Source of the DNA: Letharia columbiana
Lineage: Eukaryota; Ascomycota; Lecanoromycetes; Lecanorales; Parmeliaceae
DNA length: 64,000 bases
Direction of reading: 5' to 3'
Assembly: GCF_014066305.1 (NCBI RefSeq)
Contig: NW_023501036.1
Span: forward strand, 1,189,501-1,253,500
Shown here: positions 1 to 16,162 of the stretch, one piece after another
Layout of the letters: every line of letters begins with the position of its first letter
Numbering within the stretch: position 1 is the first letter of the stretch
Notes under the pieces: model-generated
Database searches by the model: none
Seen by the model: only the letters and a program-made list of their open reading frames with translations
What the model was told of the DNA's origin: nothing
Made by a program: the position numbers and the translations under genes

Positions 1-3000
1 TTTATATAAAATATTTTAACTTTATTATTATAAAGATAACTTCTCTTAATAAGTTATTTTCTATTTTAATTTAGTATATATTTATTAATCTAGATATTTA
101 ATTATATAGTATATTCTTATTTTACTTTATTAATTCTAATTCTTTATCGCTAATAAGAGTTATTTTAAATTCTATAATTTATATTAGCTAGTTTATATTA
201 ATATTATTTAATTTTAAAATTAATTAATTAATAATTAATATTATTATTCTTTATTCTAGATTTAATAATTTTAATACTTAATCGAGATTTAGATAAAAGT
301 CTTTCTATCGCTTTCTATTAAGATATTAACTTAATAAAAGATATAGATTAAATAAGAATATATCGAATTTACGACCTTCGCCTTTATCTTTAATTTTAAA
401 AAAGAATCTTTTCTAATATCTATAATAATATATAAAACTAAGAGAATACTATTAATATTAAAAAGAGCTTCGTTATATATAATAATTATAATTATTAATA
501 ATTTCTTTATCTTCTCTAAATTAATAAAGTTATTTAAAAATTTATTATTATTATAATTAGATACTATATATATACTTTTCTTAAATTTATATATTCTATA
601 ATATTTAGATAATCTAAAATCTATCTATTTATATTCTTTAATATATCTTTTTCTCTTATTAATTTTCTTTATTTTACTCGCTTTTTATTAATATATAATT
701 AATAATATCTTCGCGAATAAATAAATTATAATTTATATTTTTTATTTTCTTAATTTTCTTCTCTCTTCTAGCGTTTTTAGCTCTCTTTATCGCTATTCTC
801 TTTTTTATATTCTACTCTAAAGTTTTTATAATCTCTATAATCTAGATATAGTAAACTTATTTAATAAAATATAAAATATTATAAATCTTCTATTATTATT
901 AAAAGTTAGAATAAAATTAATATTAAATATTAAAAATAATAATAAATAAAATATAAAAGTAAATATATTTAAATAGATAAAAAAATAAAAGAATAAAGAA
1001 AAGTTATTAATTTAAAAAGAGAGATTATTAATTAGCGCGTTTTTAACTTATTTAAATTAAAGCGCGTTAAATTTTTATTTAAATTCGACTATCTATTTAA
1101 CTTAAATATTTTATTTAAACTAAATAATATTTTTACTAATAATCTCTATTCGAATTAGATAAATTTTCTATTAATAATTAACGTTAAGTTAATTATTATT
1201 TATTATTAAATATTATTACTCTAATTACACTTTTCTATTTACTTCTTTATTCTTAAATATTTTTCTATAAATAATATCTATTTTAGTATATATAATTATA
1301 GATTTTCTAATATAAATACTTATTAATAATAATTACTTTAATATATTAATAATATATTTTATTTTCTAAATAGCGCTATATATAAAGCTATAATTTATAT
1401 AATTATTAATAATAATACTATTATAAACTTTATAACTATTAAAAATAATATATAATTCTTTTTAACGATTTAAAGCTATTTTATATATAATAATATATTT
1501 TTATTATAATTAATATCGTTTTTTATAATCTCTATTAATAGAATATAAAGATTAAATATTAGCTTTAACGCTTTTTATATTACCTCTCTCTATTTAATAA
1601 AGATTATATATTTTTTTTAATCGAAGTCTACTAGAATATAGTCTATAAAGAAAATTTATATTAATAAATTTTCTAGAAATTATTTAAATTTAATATTATT
1701 AAATAACGCGAGACGCTAGCTATATTAAAAATAAAGATTTTATATTATATAAAATATAAGAAGATATTTAAAGAAAGTAGAGATTATAGATTATTTTAAT
1801 AAGATAAATTCTTTATATTATAGAATTTCTCGAAATTAATTAAATTTTAAAAAATATAATAATTATAATATAAATATCTAATTATTTCTTATATATATAT
1901 ATACTATAACTCTAAATCCTTTTTATTAATAATAAGAATAATCAATTTAAACTATTATATCGCTTTATATATTTCTCTTAATATCTTTATTATCTTTTTT
2001 CTTTTTTTAAAATAAATAATCTTTTCGCGTATTAATAATAGTAGATATATATAAAAAATAAATATTTATTTATTTAATATTCTTTAATTATAAAGAATAT
2101 AAGATTCTAATCTTACTTATATATCGATAATATAATTATCTTAAATTTTCAAAAATAATTAATCTTAATATTTTTATTATTAATATAATATATAATTTAA
2201 TCTATTATAGCGTTATATACTTTATCTTCTTTTAATATATTTATAAATATATTAAAATCGATATTATTTATTGTAATATAAATTAATATCTAAATCTTAA
2301 TAATATTAAAAGATAATATTAGTATATTAATTATAGTTTTTTTTAAATATATATAAAAACTAGTTTAATTAAAGATATATAGTTATAATATAAAATCGAT
2401 ATTATTAATAAAGATAAGTTATTTATTTAGTCGTTTATATTTATAAGTCTATATATATATATAATTAATTTTTATAGCTATATTTAATTTATAATTATTT
2501 AATTATTCTCTTAAAATATTAAATATAAAGACTTTTAAAAAGATATTCTCTAATTACTTAAAGGTTTTATTAAGCTTTATTTAATTATAAGAAATATTAA
2601 ACGCGCTCTTAATTAAATATCTCTTTTCTATCTTTTACTTTAAAAAAAAGCGAATCTTTTTATAATTAAACTCTTCTACTATTAAATTATATAAGATAAT
2701 TAATATTATTTAAATTTTTAGATTAATATTAATATAAAATAATTTAGATAAAATAGATAAAGATAATATAACGCTAACTTATAAAGATCTATATTTTATA
2801 TCTAAAATTAATTAAATTATAGAATTCTAAAAGAAATAGAATAATTCTAGAGGAGAATATATTAGAAAGAATATTATAGAATTAATAGAGATTTTAATTT
2901 AGAAATAGATTTTATAGATTAATCTTTATTTAATAAATCTTACTATATTATTTATTCTATCTATTTAAAGAATTAATTAATAATTAAATTAAATAATTGA

Positions 3001-3334
3001 AGTCGAATAATATAATATAAAGTTAAACTATACTATATATTATTTAGATATTTAAAATATCTATTTAAGAATAATATATATCTCTCTTAACTTCTCTATC
3101 TATTATATATCTAAACTATCTTATTTTTTACTTCTTTATTTATATCGTTATTCTTATATTTATTATAAATATTAACCTTCAAGTTAAATATCTTTTATTT
3201 AATCTTTTTATTTAAAATCTTTTTATTTAGATTTTATAAGTTATTTAATATTAAATTATAATTATATATTAAAATAGTATAAAAGCTTTAGAATAATTAA
3301 GTATACTTATAAATAGCGTATCTAAAAAGATAAT

Positions 3335-6150
3335 ATAGTATTATTATATATCTAAAAACGAATTATCTCTCTTTATATATTTCTATTTAAAATCTTATTA
3401 TTAAGACTTTTTAAATTATTTAATATTAAATAGTAATTATATATCTTTTTATTTTTCTATAATAGTTATATTACTCTTTTATCTATTTAAATATTCTATT
3501 ATTTCTCTTAATTAGTATCTAGATTAATAAAGCGAAAAACTCTTATTAGCGTTATATTTATATCTATAAAACGCTTAATTAAGATAAAAAAGCGGGATTT
3601 ATTATTATTCTTAAAAGGTTATATTATTAAATTATTATAATTCTTAAATTAAATAACTAAAAAGTATTAAAGAGTTTTATTATTTAAATACTTTTACTTA
3701 AATTATTATAAGTCTATTAATATTATTTAAATTTAATAAAATAGAGAAGAAGATTATATTAGAGCGATAATTAGATTAATTATAAAAAAACTTATAAATA
3801 TTATTAACTTTTTAAAATATTTATAAATATCTTTATTAAAAATATTAATTAGCTATTTTAATATAATAAATTTAAAAATATTTTTTATTAAATTATATAG
3901 ATAGTAATTATATATACTATCTTATAAATATTATAATTATTTCTTCTCTATATTATCTAACTTAGAAGATTAATTATTATTATTTAAATTTATAATAATT
4001 CTTATTATTATAATATTTAATATTAATTAATTTTAATTAATATATTTTAAAGAATTTAAAAATATTAGAAATAATAGTTATAGTATATAATTTATAGATT
4101 TTATTAAAGTATAATTTATATATAGATTTAAATAGATTATATTCTTAATTTTAGATTTTATTATATTATATAAAATATTTAACTTTAATCTAATCTTAAA
4201 TAATCTAATTAATATTTTAAAGAATTTTTTTTAATTATTATTTAATAAGTAGATAATCTTTTTTATTTTATAAAATAAAAGCTTTATAAGTAAAGCGTTA
4301 TTATTAATAATTCTCGATTTTATTATTTATTTAATTATTAGCTTATTTAAAACTATCTATATTTTATTAATATTTCTCTTTAATTTCTTATTCGATAAAG
4401 CGTATAGACGAGATTTTATATTTTTTATATACTTTTTAATATTATAATATTTCTTCTTTATTATCTTAGATAAAATGATATCTATCTCTTACTATAATTA
4501 TTTAATTAATAAAACTATTATTATTATATTAATAAAGAATATAATTTATAATATAGCTAAATATTTATAAACGAATAATAGATAATACTTAAATTTCTTC
4601 GCTATTTTATTATAATATACTTACTTCTTCTTATTTAGATTTTATATATAAGCGAGATCTTCGATAATAATTCTAGATTACTTTATCTTATAGACGATAA
4701 TTAATATAGATATTAAAAAAATATTTAATTTTATATTATAATATTTATTAATATAAATTTATTTAATAGTGAAGTTATATATAAATAAGCTCTTTATTTT
4801 AATTTAAATATAATTCTTATAAAACTTAAGTGTTATTAAAATTAAGAATCTCTCTTATCTAGATTAAGCTTTATTATTAACTATATATCTAAATAATTTA
4901 ATATTTATAGAGATTAAAGGCTTCGAGTTAATATTATAATATTAAATTAATTTATATATATAAAAAATGCGAAGTTATATTATATTACGATCTTCGAGAT
5001 CTATTAGCTTAATAATTTTAATAAATTAATTTATAAAAATTTTAGCTAGAATAATTATTAAAAAGAATTTTAATTTAGATATTATTTAGATTATATAATT
5101 AATTTTATTTTTATATAAATATATAATATTAAATATCTCGATTAAAGAATATTAAGATTATTAATTCTTTCGAATAAATCTTAATATAAGATATTTACTC
5201 GTAAAGAGAGATTTTTTAAAGATTTTAATAATAGTAATATCTTAATATTTTTTAAGAATATTAAATTATAAAGTAAGTTATTACTTAAATATCGAACTTA
5301 TTAATAATATTAGAGTTTAAAAAATATTTATATTAATAAATTAAATAAAAAAATTAGATATATTTATCTTATCGAAGTTAAGCTTATCTATATTAATTAC
5401 TTTATTATAAAGATTTATCTAAAAATATCTTTATATTAAATTATATAGCTAATAGATTTTTAAAATAATAAATATTAAGATTTTTTATAAATTTAAAATA
5501 TACTCTAAATCTCTAAAGATATAAGTATTTTCGATACTTCTATTATTATAATTAAGTTATAAAATTTATTTTATAATTTTTTAAATCTAATCTAATTATT
5601 ATAATCTTTCTTTTTTATTAAACTTAATCTTTCTATTAAATTAATTAATATAAAAAATAAATAATTAATAATATTTAAATATATACTCTAATATTAGATC
5701 TTTATCGCTAATCTTTATATTATTTTATATTTTTCTTTAACTTATAATCTTATTAATTTTAATATCGTAAAAATTAGCTAATCGAAAGATGTAATCTTAT
5801 TTAATTAAAAGCTTTATTAATATAATATCTTTTATTATTAAATATCTTTTCTCTTATAATAAAAGCGTATTATTATTTTTATAAGTTTTAAATATAATAA
5901 CGTTATCTATTAGATTATTAACGAACTTCTTTTATAAAAAATAGCGATAAATTTATAATTAAGAGTTATTCTTATTTAAGCTAATATTAATAAATCGAAA
6001 ATTTATTTTATTTTCTTTATAGATATTAAGTAGATTAAATAATAAGATTAGAGATAAAGCGATAATAGAATAAAAAGAAAGCGAAGTTTTAGTAGATTTA
6101 AATTAAGGCGAGATATTAGTAAATCTAAAAGAGATTAAGAACTTTAAGAT
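3335..6150. repeat. 2.8-kb degraded repeat, copy 1
   Basis: This block recurs in the same orientation about 3.53 kb downstream. Matching landmarks keep an almost constant offset: about 3,366 pairs with 6,896, 4,449 with 7,977, and 6,021 with 9,554. Differences are mostly A/G and C/T, as expected from independent RIP of two copies. The coding family is not recognised; the frames are too broken to name a domain. Confidence 0.7.
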
Positions 6151-6867
6151 TTTTTAAAAATCGTTTTATATGAAATATAGTAAAAGAAAAATATAAAAAG
6201 AAGAATATTAAGAGTTAGAGTTAAAATTAAAATACTTTAATAGATAACTTAATCTTTTTTATAGATAAAAATCTATTTAATAATTTACTTTAGTAGTAAA
6301 TAGAGTTTAAAAAAAGAATATAATATATTATTAATAATTTATTTAGATCGAAAGCTAGTCTTAAAAATCGAGATAAAAGATTTATATTAAATAAAACTCG
6401 ATATTAAAATTAAGAGTAACTTCGATAGAGATTTTATTAAATATTATTTATAATATAAAATTTATAAAATAAATATTAAATAATAAATTATAAAGAGAAA
6501 ATAATAGAATATAATATTATAAGCGCTAATAACTAGCGCGATAATTAATTATTTAACTTCGATTTAATAATTTATTAATTATTTAAATCGTCTATTTAAC
6601 TTAAATATTTAATTATAATTTATATTATTTAAAAGCTAGATTAGAGATTATATTAATAATTAGAAATTATAATTAAAAGAATTATAAATATTTAATAAAA
6701 GTTAAATATTAAGTTTATTATTATTATTAATTAATTTAAATATATTATTTATTTAATTCGAATATTAAATATAGTAGTAATATTAAAATTAAATAAGCGA
6801 TATTTAAGCTATCTATATATTCGCGTTATTTATATTTTTAATACTATTATTCTTATTTCTAATATTA

Positions 6868-9690
6868 TTATATATCTAAAATTAAATTATCTCTCTTTAT
6901 ATATTTTAATTTAATATCTTATTATTTAAGCTATTTAGATTATTTAATATTAAATAGTAATTATAAATCTTTTTTATTTTTCTAAAATAGCTATATTACT
7001 TTATTATTTACTTAAATATCTTATTATTTCTTTTAATTAATATCTAGATTTATAGAATAAAAAAATCTTATTAAGATTATATTTATATTTATAAGATATT
7101 TAATAAAGATTAAAAAGCGAGATTCGTTATTATCCTCGAAAGACTATATTATTATATTATTATAATTTTTAAAGAAAATCGTTAAAAAGTATTAGAGAGT
7201 TCTATAATTCGAATACTTTTATTTAAACTATTATAAATTTATTAATATTATCTAATATTAATTAAATAAAAAAAATATATATTAGATTAATAATAAGACT
7301 AACGATAAAGAAACTTATAAAAATAATTAATTTTTTAATATATTTATATATATTCTCTTTAAGAGTATTAATTAGTTACTTTAAGATAATAAGCTTAGAG
7401 ATATCTTATATTAGCTCGTTTAAATAGTAATTATAAATACTATATTCTAGATATTAAAACTAATTATCTTTCTTATTATCTAGCTTTATAAAGTTTAATT
7501 ATTATTATCTTATTTTATAATAGTTTTTATTATTTTAATACTTAGAATTAATTAGCTTTAATTAATATTATTTAAAAAAAATTAAGAATATTTAAAATTA
7601 CTATTACTATTTAAAATTTATAAACTTTATTAAAATATAAGCTATAGATAAAATTAGAAATATTATAATCTTAAATTATAATCTTCTTATATTATATAAT
7701 ATACTTTATTTTAATTTAATTTTAAATAATTTAATTAATATTCTATAATATTTTTCTCTAATCCTCGCTTAATATATAGATAATCTTTCTTATCTTATAT
7801 AGTAGAAGTTTAATAAATAAAATATTATTATTAATAATTCTTATTTTCGCTATTTATTTAATTATTAGCTTATTTAAAATTATTTATATTTTATTAATAT
7901 TTCTTTTTAATTTCTTATTCGATAAGCTATATAAGCGAGCTTTTATATTCTCTATTCACTTTTTAATCTTATAATATACTTTCTCTATTATTATTAATAT
8001 AATAAAATTTATTCTCTATTACGATTACTCTATCGAGAGAATTATTATTATTATATTTATAAAGAATTTAATCTATAATATAGCTAAGTATTTATATATA
8101 AATAATAAATAATATTTATATTTCTTCGCTAGTCTATTATAATATACTTATCTCTTTTTATATAATTTTTATATACTTATAAGATTATTAATTATAATTC
8201 TAAATTACTCTATTTTATAAATATTAATTAATATAAAGATTAAAATAATATCTAATTTTATATTATAGAATTTATTAATATAAATCTAATCGATAGCGAA
8301 ATTATATTTAAATTTTTCTTTATCTTTAATTATAACTTTTATATAATTCTTATATAACTCGAAAATTATTAAAATTAAGAATCTCTCTTATTTAGATTAA
8401 GCTTAACTATTAATTATATATTTAAATAATTTAATATTTATAGAAGTTAAGAGCTTAGCGTTAACTCTATAATATTAAATTAATTTATATATATAAAATA
8501 CGCGAAGTTATATAATATCGCGATTATCGAAATCTATAAGCTTAATAATTTCTATAAATTAATTTATAAAAATCTTTATTAGAACGATAATAAAAAGAAT
8601 TTTATTTTAGATATTATTTAGACTACGTAGTTCGCTTTATTTTTATATAAATAAATAATATTAAATATCTTAATTAAAGAATATTAAGATTATTAATTTT
8701 TTTAAATAAATTTTAATATAATATATTTACCCGCGAAGAGAGATTTTTTAAAAACTTCGACGATAATAATATTCTAATATTTTTTAAGAATATTAAATTA
8801 TAAAGTAAGTTATTACTTAAATATTTAACTTATTAATAATATTAAAGTTTAAAAAAATATTTATATTAACGAGTTAAATAAAAGAATTAAATATATTTAT
8901 TTTATTAAAGTCGAGTTTATTTATATTAATAGCTTCTTTATAGATATCTATTTAAAGATATTATTATATTAAATTATAGAATTAATAAACCTTTAAAATA
9001 ATAGAGATTAATATCCCTCATGAATCTAAGATATAATCTAAATCTCTAAATATTTAGATATTATTAATACTTATATTATTACGATTAAGCTATAAGACTT
9101 ACTTTATAATTTACTAAATTATATTAAATTATTAAGACCTCTCTTTCTTATTAAGCTTTATCTTTCTATTATATTAATTAATATAAAGAATAAATAATTA
9201 ATAATACTCGAATATATACTCTAATATTAGATCTCTATCGCCGACCTTTATATTATTCTATATCTTTCTTTAATTTATAATTTTATTAATTTTAATATTA
9301 TAAGAGTTAGCTAATTAAAAAATATAATTTTATTTAATTAAAAGCTTTATTAATATAATATCTTTTATTATTAAACGCTTTCTCTTCTATAGCGAAAGCG
9401 TATTATTATTCTTATAAGTTTTAAATATAACGACGTTATCTATTAGATTATTAATAAACTTCTTTTATAAAAAATAACGATAAATTTATAGTTAAAAATT
9501 ATTTTTATTTAAGCTAATACTAATAAATTAAAAATCTATTTTATTTCCTTTATAAATATTAAGTAAATTAAATAATAAGATCGAAGATTAAGTAATAGTA
9601 AAATAGAGAAAAAGCGAAATTTCGATAAGATTAGATTAAGATAGAGTATTATAAAGACTAAAAGAGATTAAAAACTTTAAGACTTACTTT
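6868..9690. repeat. 2.8-kb degraded repeat, copy 2
   Basis: Direct second copy of the block at 3,335-6,150, separated from it by about 0.7 kb of other AT-rich sequence. The two could be neighbouring insertions of one transposon, or a segmental tandem duplication mutated afterwards. Neither copy shows clear terminal repeats. Confidence 0.7.
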
Positions 9691-12399
9691 AACTTAATAG
9701 AAGAAAAAACTAAATATTTAAATATTCTAAAAAATTATTAAAATTAAAAATATAAATATATTAATAAATTTTACGAAGTTTTAAAGATATTAGCTTCGAT
9801 ATCTAACGTCTCGATTAAAGCTAGAATTAATATTAATACTTATTATTAATATAGAAAAGCGAGATTAATAAATCTTTAATTACGTATTATAAGAATATTC
9901 GCTATTTAAATATATATACTCGCTTTTAATACTTATATATCTTTTATAAATTATTATTATTATTTATAATTAAGCTTATATTATTTACTTTATAAATTAA
10001 ATAAGATAATACTATAGAATTTTTATTAATATCGCTTTAAAATTATTTTAATTGAAGATAGATAATAAAAGTTTTAAGACTAAGTTACTTCTAGAATTAA
10101 GAGATTACTATTAAATTATCTATTAACTTCTAAATAGAGATAAACTTATACTTATTTAGATTATTAATAATAATAAATTAAAAAAAGTTAATACTAGAGG
10201 AATTTTTAATTAATAATCTATTAAATTAATAGAAGTTTACTAATCTCTTAATTATTAAGAGCTTCTAGATCTTTATATATTTATTTTTCTATATTTTTAT
10301 CGATTCCCTCTTAAGTAATTACTTCTCTTACTTCGTAAGCGCCTTATTAATTAATAAGATTAATTTATATAAGAATTTAAGAAAAAAGTTAAGGTCTTAC
10401 GCGATTATATAATTAGAAATAAGTAGTAATTAAATAATCTCACTTATAATAATATTAACTTTTCTCTTATACGATCTTATAAACTTTTTTTAAAGATCTT
10501 TATATCTTAATTAACGCGAGAATTTCTCTTTTACTACTTTAAATATAGATTCTAAAAATCGAAATTCTTTATAAATATTATCTTGATTTATAATAACGTC
10601 TAATTTAGCGATATCGATTTTAAGATAAAAATTAATTTTAATAGATACTACTATTATAAATATATCGTTTAAAAAAAATATAAATATTAATATAATAATA
10701 TATATAATACGATAGTAAGAAAATGCGTATTAGATTAAGTAAGATATAAGATAAAAGAAATTTAAATAAGATTATAGAATTTAAATTAAATATTTAATAT
10801 TATTTTTTAAAATATATATTATATTTTTAATTAACTTTAATTAATTATAAATAAACTTCGACTAATACTAACTTTATTAATAGCTATTTTAATAATCTTA
10901 ATTAAATATTAATATACTATATCTTTAACTAACTTTAATTAATTATTAATAAAAACTTTAATAAAAGTTTTAGTTAGCGTTAAAATTAATAACGCGTATA
11001 TCGATAATAAAAGTACGAATTTCGCTATTATATCTATTAGAAATATAAATTTATTTAATAATAATATAGATTTTCTAAAATCTATTCTCTACTAGTAATT
11101 TTAAAATTAATAATCTTTAATAAAATTTAAATAATAATAATTACTTCGATAATTAATATTTCGAAAATTAATACTTATTTTAACTCTTTAATATAAGAGA
11201 TAATAGTAAAATATAATAATTAATAAATACTATATTTATATAATTTTTATTTACTCTTTAACTAATTAATAGATAATCGAATTTCTTTTTTAATAAATAT
11301 ATTAATCTTCTTTCTTTTTTATATCTATAAAAATCGATTAATTAGATTATCTTCTCTTCGAATATATATAACTTTTAATAATTTATTTAACTTCGATCGT
11401 TTATATCTAAAAAATTTTTATTTTAATATAAAGATATATTAGCTAGTTAAATATAATAAAATAATTATATATTATAAATAACGATAAATAGATTTAATAT
11501 ATTTCTTTTATAATATTTAAGATTATTTTTAGAGATATTACTATCTAAATTAAATAATTTAAATTAAAATAAAATTAATTTCTTTTATATAAAATATATA
11601 TCTCTAAATTATATACTCTATAGACGGCTTTACTATTTTAAAATAAATATATAAATATAATTTTATATATATAAAAGCGCTTTAATTATATACGTATTAA
11701 ATATAAAGAAATATTTAAAAGTAATAAAAGTATTTCTTTTCTAAATAGCTTATTATAGACTCTTTCTTTTTATAAATATCTATTAATATAAAATATTTTT
11801 TATATATAAATTTATAAATATCTTTTATATAATTATAAAGAATATAAAATTAAAATTAAGCTTCGCGATAAGTAAGGTTAAAGTAATAATATATATTCGT
11901 TAAGACGTTAATATATTATCAATTATTAAAAAATATATATTTTATAATTAATTAATAATAGATAAGAGAATATATATCGAATATATTACTTCTATAAAAA
12001 ATAATATAAAAATAATAATAAATTTACTAAATATCTATAAGGTTATAAAAAGCGAAAACTAATTCTTTTATACGCGTTTTTTAATATTACAAATCGCGAT
12101 ATAATTAATAATATTAATAATCTAATAACTCTAATTACTATAAGAGAAAAAGATATATATTTATTTAAAGATAATATAATTGCGAATTTAATATTATAAT
12201 AGTAATTAAATAAATAGAAGATAGAAGAAGAGAGAATAAATGCGATATAAATAATAAATCTAAATAATAAGATAATAGTATCTCTTACCTCTATAATAGA
12301 CTTAAGTTATAATACTATAATTTCGTCTTTAATAATTAACTCTATAAAATTATATTTAAAAAAGCGAGGCGTTAAGAGATTAGTGAAATTATAATTTAA

Positions 12400-14800
12400 A
12401 TCGAAGTCTCTTAATTAAATAGAATTAATATTTAATTACTAGACTAAGTTAGATATCGAATCAATATTTAATATAAATAATTTTTAAAATCTATTTAAAT
12501 TCTAAAAAGATTATACGCTAACGCTATAATTTATTAAATTAAAACTCTTTAACGATAATATTAATAAGTTCTTTTATAATATTTATTTATAGCGATTCTA
12601 AGATAGCTATAACTTTAATAATATAAAATTATTAAAATATAAGATATAGAATATATATAACGATAATATCGACGGCGGTTAAATTAACTAATCTTTTAAA
12701 ATTTATAACTTTAAATTTAAATTAGAATTAAAGATATACTATGTTATTTACTTCGATATTATAAATATTATTAAAGCGTTTCTAGTATATAAATCTTTTA
12801 GTATAAATTTATATTATTAATTTATATATTAAAGAAATACTAATAGAGTGAGAGTCTATAGTGAAATATATATTATAAATTAATAATAGAAAACGTAAAA
12901 TAAGCTATCTAATAACTCTATCGTTATTTCTATTATTTTAATATTAAATAAAACTTATTTCTCTTAAATATATAAGAATTAATATACTTAATTAATCTAT
13001 ATTATAATTAAAAATCTTTAATAAAATATATAATATATATATAATAGATTAAGTATAGCGATTTTAGAAATAATATTAATTATTATAAAAAAAGAAGCTA
13101 AGATCTAGATCTACTACTATATCTTAAATTTAATAATTAAAAATAACTTCTTATACTCTCGCGATATATTATTTACTAATAAAGTATATTTAATAATTAA
13201 AAAATATTTCGAATATAATATTAATATATAATATATAAATAATTTAATTCGAAGATATTATTTAATATTAGTTATTATAATATTAAATTATAAAAAATAA
13301 ATAATAATTACTTTAATCTTAAATAATAGATATTATTTTATATATATAATTTTATCTATAAAGAAAAAGCGATTATACTTTTTAATTTTATATTCTAAAT
13401 AAATATCTAAGTATATAATCGAATAGCTAAAACTATAAAAGAGATATACTAAAAAGATATTAAAATACTTATAAGATATAATACTTTATAATTACTATTC
13501 TTTTATTAATAATTACTTCGCTATCGATATATACTAATTATAATATTTCGATATTCTATATTTTTTAATAATTAAAGAATTTATAGACTATCTACTTAAA
13601 TAGTAAATTAAATATATTAAGATTATAAAGATAGAGAATAAAATAAATAAGTTTCTTAATACTCGCTTTTAAATAATTTTTAATTATATTAATCTAAAAT
13701 ATATTAAATCTCTAAATAAGAAGATATAGTAAATAGAAGAGAATAACTAAATTCTATAGAGAATAATAATAACTACCTTTATACTAATTTTAATTAAATT
13801 AAATTCGAATACGCTATATATAGATTACGCTATTCTTAATCTTATTATATTAATAAAATATTATTCTTATAATAATAATATTATTCGATATCTACTCGCG
13901 GCTTTAATCTAAATTAATCTATTAAAAGAGATTTTTTAAATATATAAATCTCTAGATAAAACGATAAATAAAGATTATTTTAATTTCTTAAAGTTTTATA
14001 ATATTAATTACTTATTTAAAATAATATAATTATTTAATTTACTCGATAAATTAACTATTTAAATAAGAGAAAAAGCGTATATTAAATTCTTTAAAAAGTA
14101 TTATAAACTAATAAATAAGTATAATAACTATATTAAATAGATTATACGTTATAATATCGTATATTAGAAGATAATTATAATATATAATCTTATTAAGTAT
14201 TAAGATATAGAAGTATTACTATCTATAATTAAGAGATTATAAAAAAAAGAGAAAAAGATTAAGATGAGAATTTCTTTAGATCTTTATATCTAAGATTAAT
14301 AAATAAATAATAAAAAGCGTAATATTATAAAATAGATAAATTATTATAATAGTCGTTATTAGTAATTAGTAGAAATCGTTATTAAATAATTAGAATTAGA
14401 TATTTTTCTCGAAGCTCTAACTACCTTTATTTAAATAAATTAAATAAAATTAAAAAAATATTATCTATCTAAAAGAGATAATAATATTAATATATATAAG
14501 GCGAACTATAAATAAATACGTCGATATTCGATTTATATCTATTTCAATATTCGATATTAAAAGACTTTTAAGAAGGATTCTCTAAATATAGCTCGCCTAT
14601 TTAAAGACGTTATTATCTATAAACTTATTAATTAATTCTTTTAAAAAAGATAATATAAAGACTACGCTTAGATTTATAAATATAATTAATAGATCTTTAA
14701 TACTAATAAGATTTTTTTAGAAAAATTAATAGAGAAAGTATTAGTCGTAATAAAAGTAATAGATCTAGCCCGCAGAGATTTTAGATAAAGATTAATTTAT
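12400..14800 (+). pseudogene. Plavaka-type (CMC superfamily) transposase relic
   Basis: Plus-strand translation through RIP stops gives a series of blocks that resemble Plavaka transposases of fungi. Around 12,950-13,050 there is a VIPII..NKT segment followed by a PVY-like and IGNL-like stretch (family pattern: VIP-I-SDKTH, then WPVYLTIGN). Around 13,560-13,700 there is an F-D-LH-L-IKEF segment and an NTRF-like segment. Around 13,960-14,110 there is FNFxKFYNI followed by a DKLT-like and IKFFKKYYK-like stretch (family: FPK-H-L-HY, then TE-E-LH--FAK-AY). The order matches the family. No termini were located and the gene is dead. The assignment rests on remembered family motifs. Confidence 0.55.
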
Positions 14801-16160
14801 TTATAAAGTATTTTTATAGAGATATTTAAATATTAATATAATAAATAAATTTAGAAATATTATAATATAGTGAAAGTAGAAAGAGTACAGCTATTAATAA
14901 TGCGAAATCTAAAAATTCTTAAAAAACGATAATTCTATAGCTTTATAAGTATCGAGAGAAATATATATATTATATTCGCGTTAATAAAAGATAAAAGAAT
15001 TTTATTATATTAATAGCTTTATCGACTTTAATTAATATAATAATATTTATAATTTAAACTTTCTAAATAAGAGTTATAAAGTAATAAAGAAGATTAATAT
15101 ACGCTATATTATAAGATAATAGAGATATTAAAAATTTAAATCTTAGAATATTAGAAATAGAACTAAATATATAATAGACAAAATCGATTTTAATTATTCT
15201 TCTCGATTTAAATATCTTTTTTAACTCGAATACTCTTTTTAATTTAAATACTCTTCTTAATTTAAATAACTTTTAAATTATCTTTAGAGTTTATCGAGTA
15301 AAGAGAGATTTTATAATTATAGAATATATATATAAATATTATAATTAGAAAGAGAAGAGAGAATAAACTCTTCTCTAATTAGAGAGATATTAATATACTT
15401 TAAAAAGTATCTAACTAAGTATTCTAATATCGAAGACTACTATTAAATTAATTCGCGATTTCTTATAATTTAAAGAATATTATTATCTATAATAAGAATT
15501 ATTATCTAAAGTTTTTTTAAGTTATTAATAATCTATATAATAATATTAAAATTAAGATATATTATTTTAAAAATATAATAAATTAGAAAAAAGCCTTAAC
15601 GTAAGATATTATAAAGAGAGATTTATATATACTATTACTCGCTATATTCTTATATATATAATTATCTAAAAGTCGAAATTTCTAATTTAAAAAAATCGAT
15701 TTTAATTTTATAAGAAAGATATCTAATACTTTAACGAGTACTAATATATATAAATTTTAAAGAGATTTAGATATTAAGAGAAGAGATTAATAAAGTTAAA
15801 ATTAAATAATAGAAATATAAATATATATTATTAGTCTTTATATATATTATATTAACTTTAACGCGATTATAGCGATAGAGAAGTATACTAATAACGATTT
15901 TTCTTTTTAAATAATTAACGCTTATAAGATATATTATAAATAATAATATCTTTATCTTTAATAGAAAAGATAGATTACTTAATATAATAATATAAATTTA
16001 TATATATAAATTTAATATCTAATAATAGTATTATTAAGTTAAGTTAAATCGAGCTTATAATATAACTAAGTTAAGTTAAACTCGACTTATAGAGTTAAGT
16101 TAATATCGCGAACTATAAAAATAATAAAATATTAGTATAAAGCGATTACTATTTCTAGAA
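14800..16160. other. AT-rich degraded sequence, no gene seen
   Basis: Continuation of the RIP-degraded region. It may include the 3' part of the Plavaka-type element. No open frame, RNA gene or clear repeat boundary is visible. Confidence 0.6.
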
Positions 16161-16162
16161 AA

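Larger units (their letters stand above)
1..12400. other. RIP-degraded AT-rich transposon desert
   Basis: No intact gene is visible. The stretch is built almost wholly of A and T with isolated CG-containing words; positions 1-360 contain no CA and no TG dinucleotide on the given strand, while CG still occurs. This is the pattern left by RIP, which converts CpA to TpA. Stop codons interrupt every frame. The duplicated block annotated separately lies inside. The rest is probably degraded transposon sequence that I cannot assign to a family. Confidence 0.85.
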
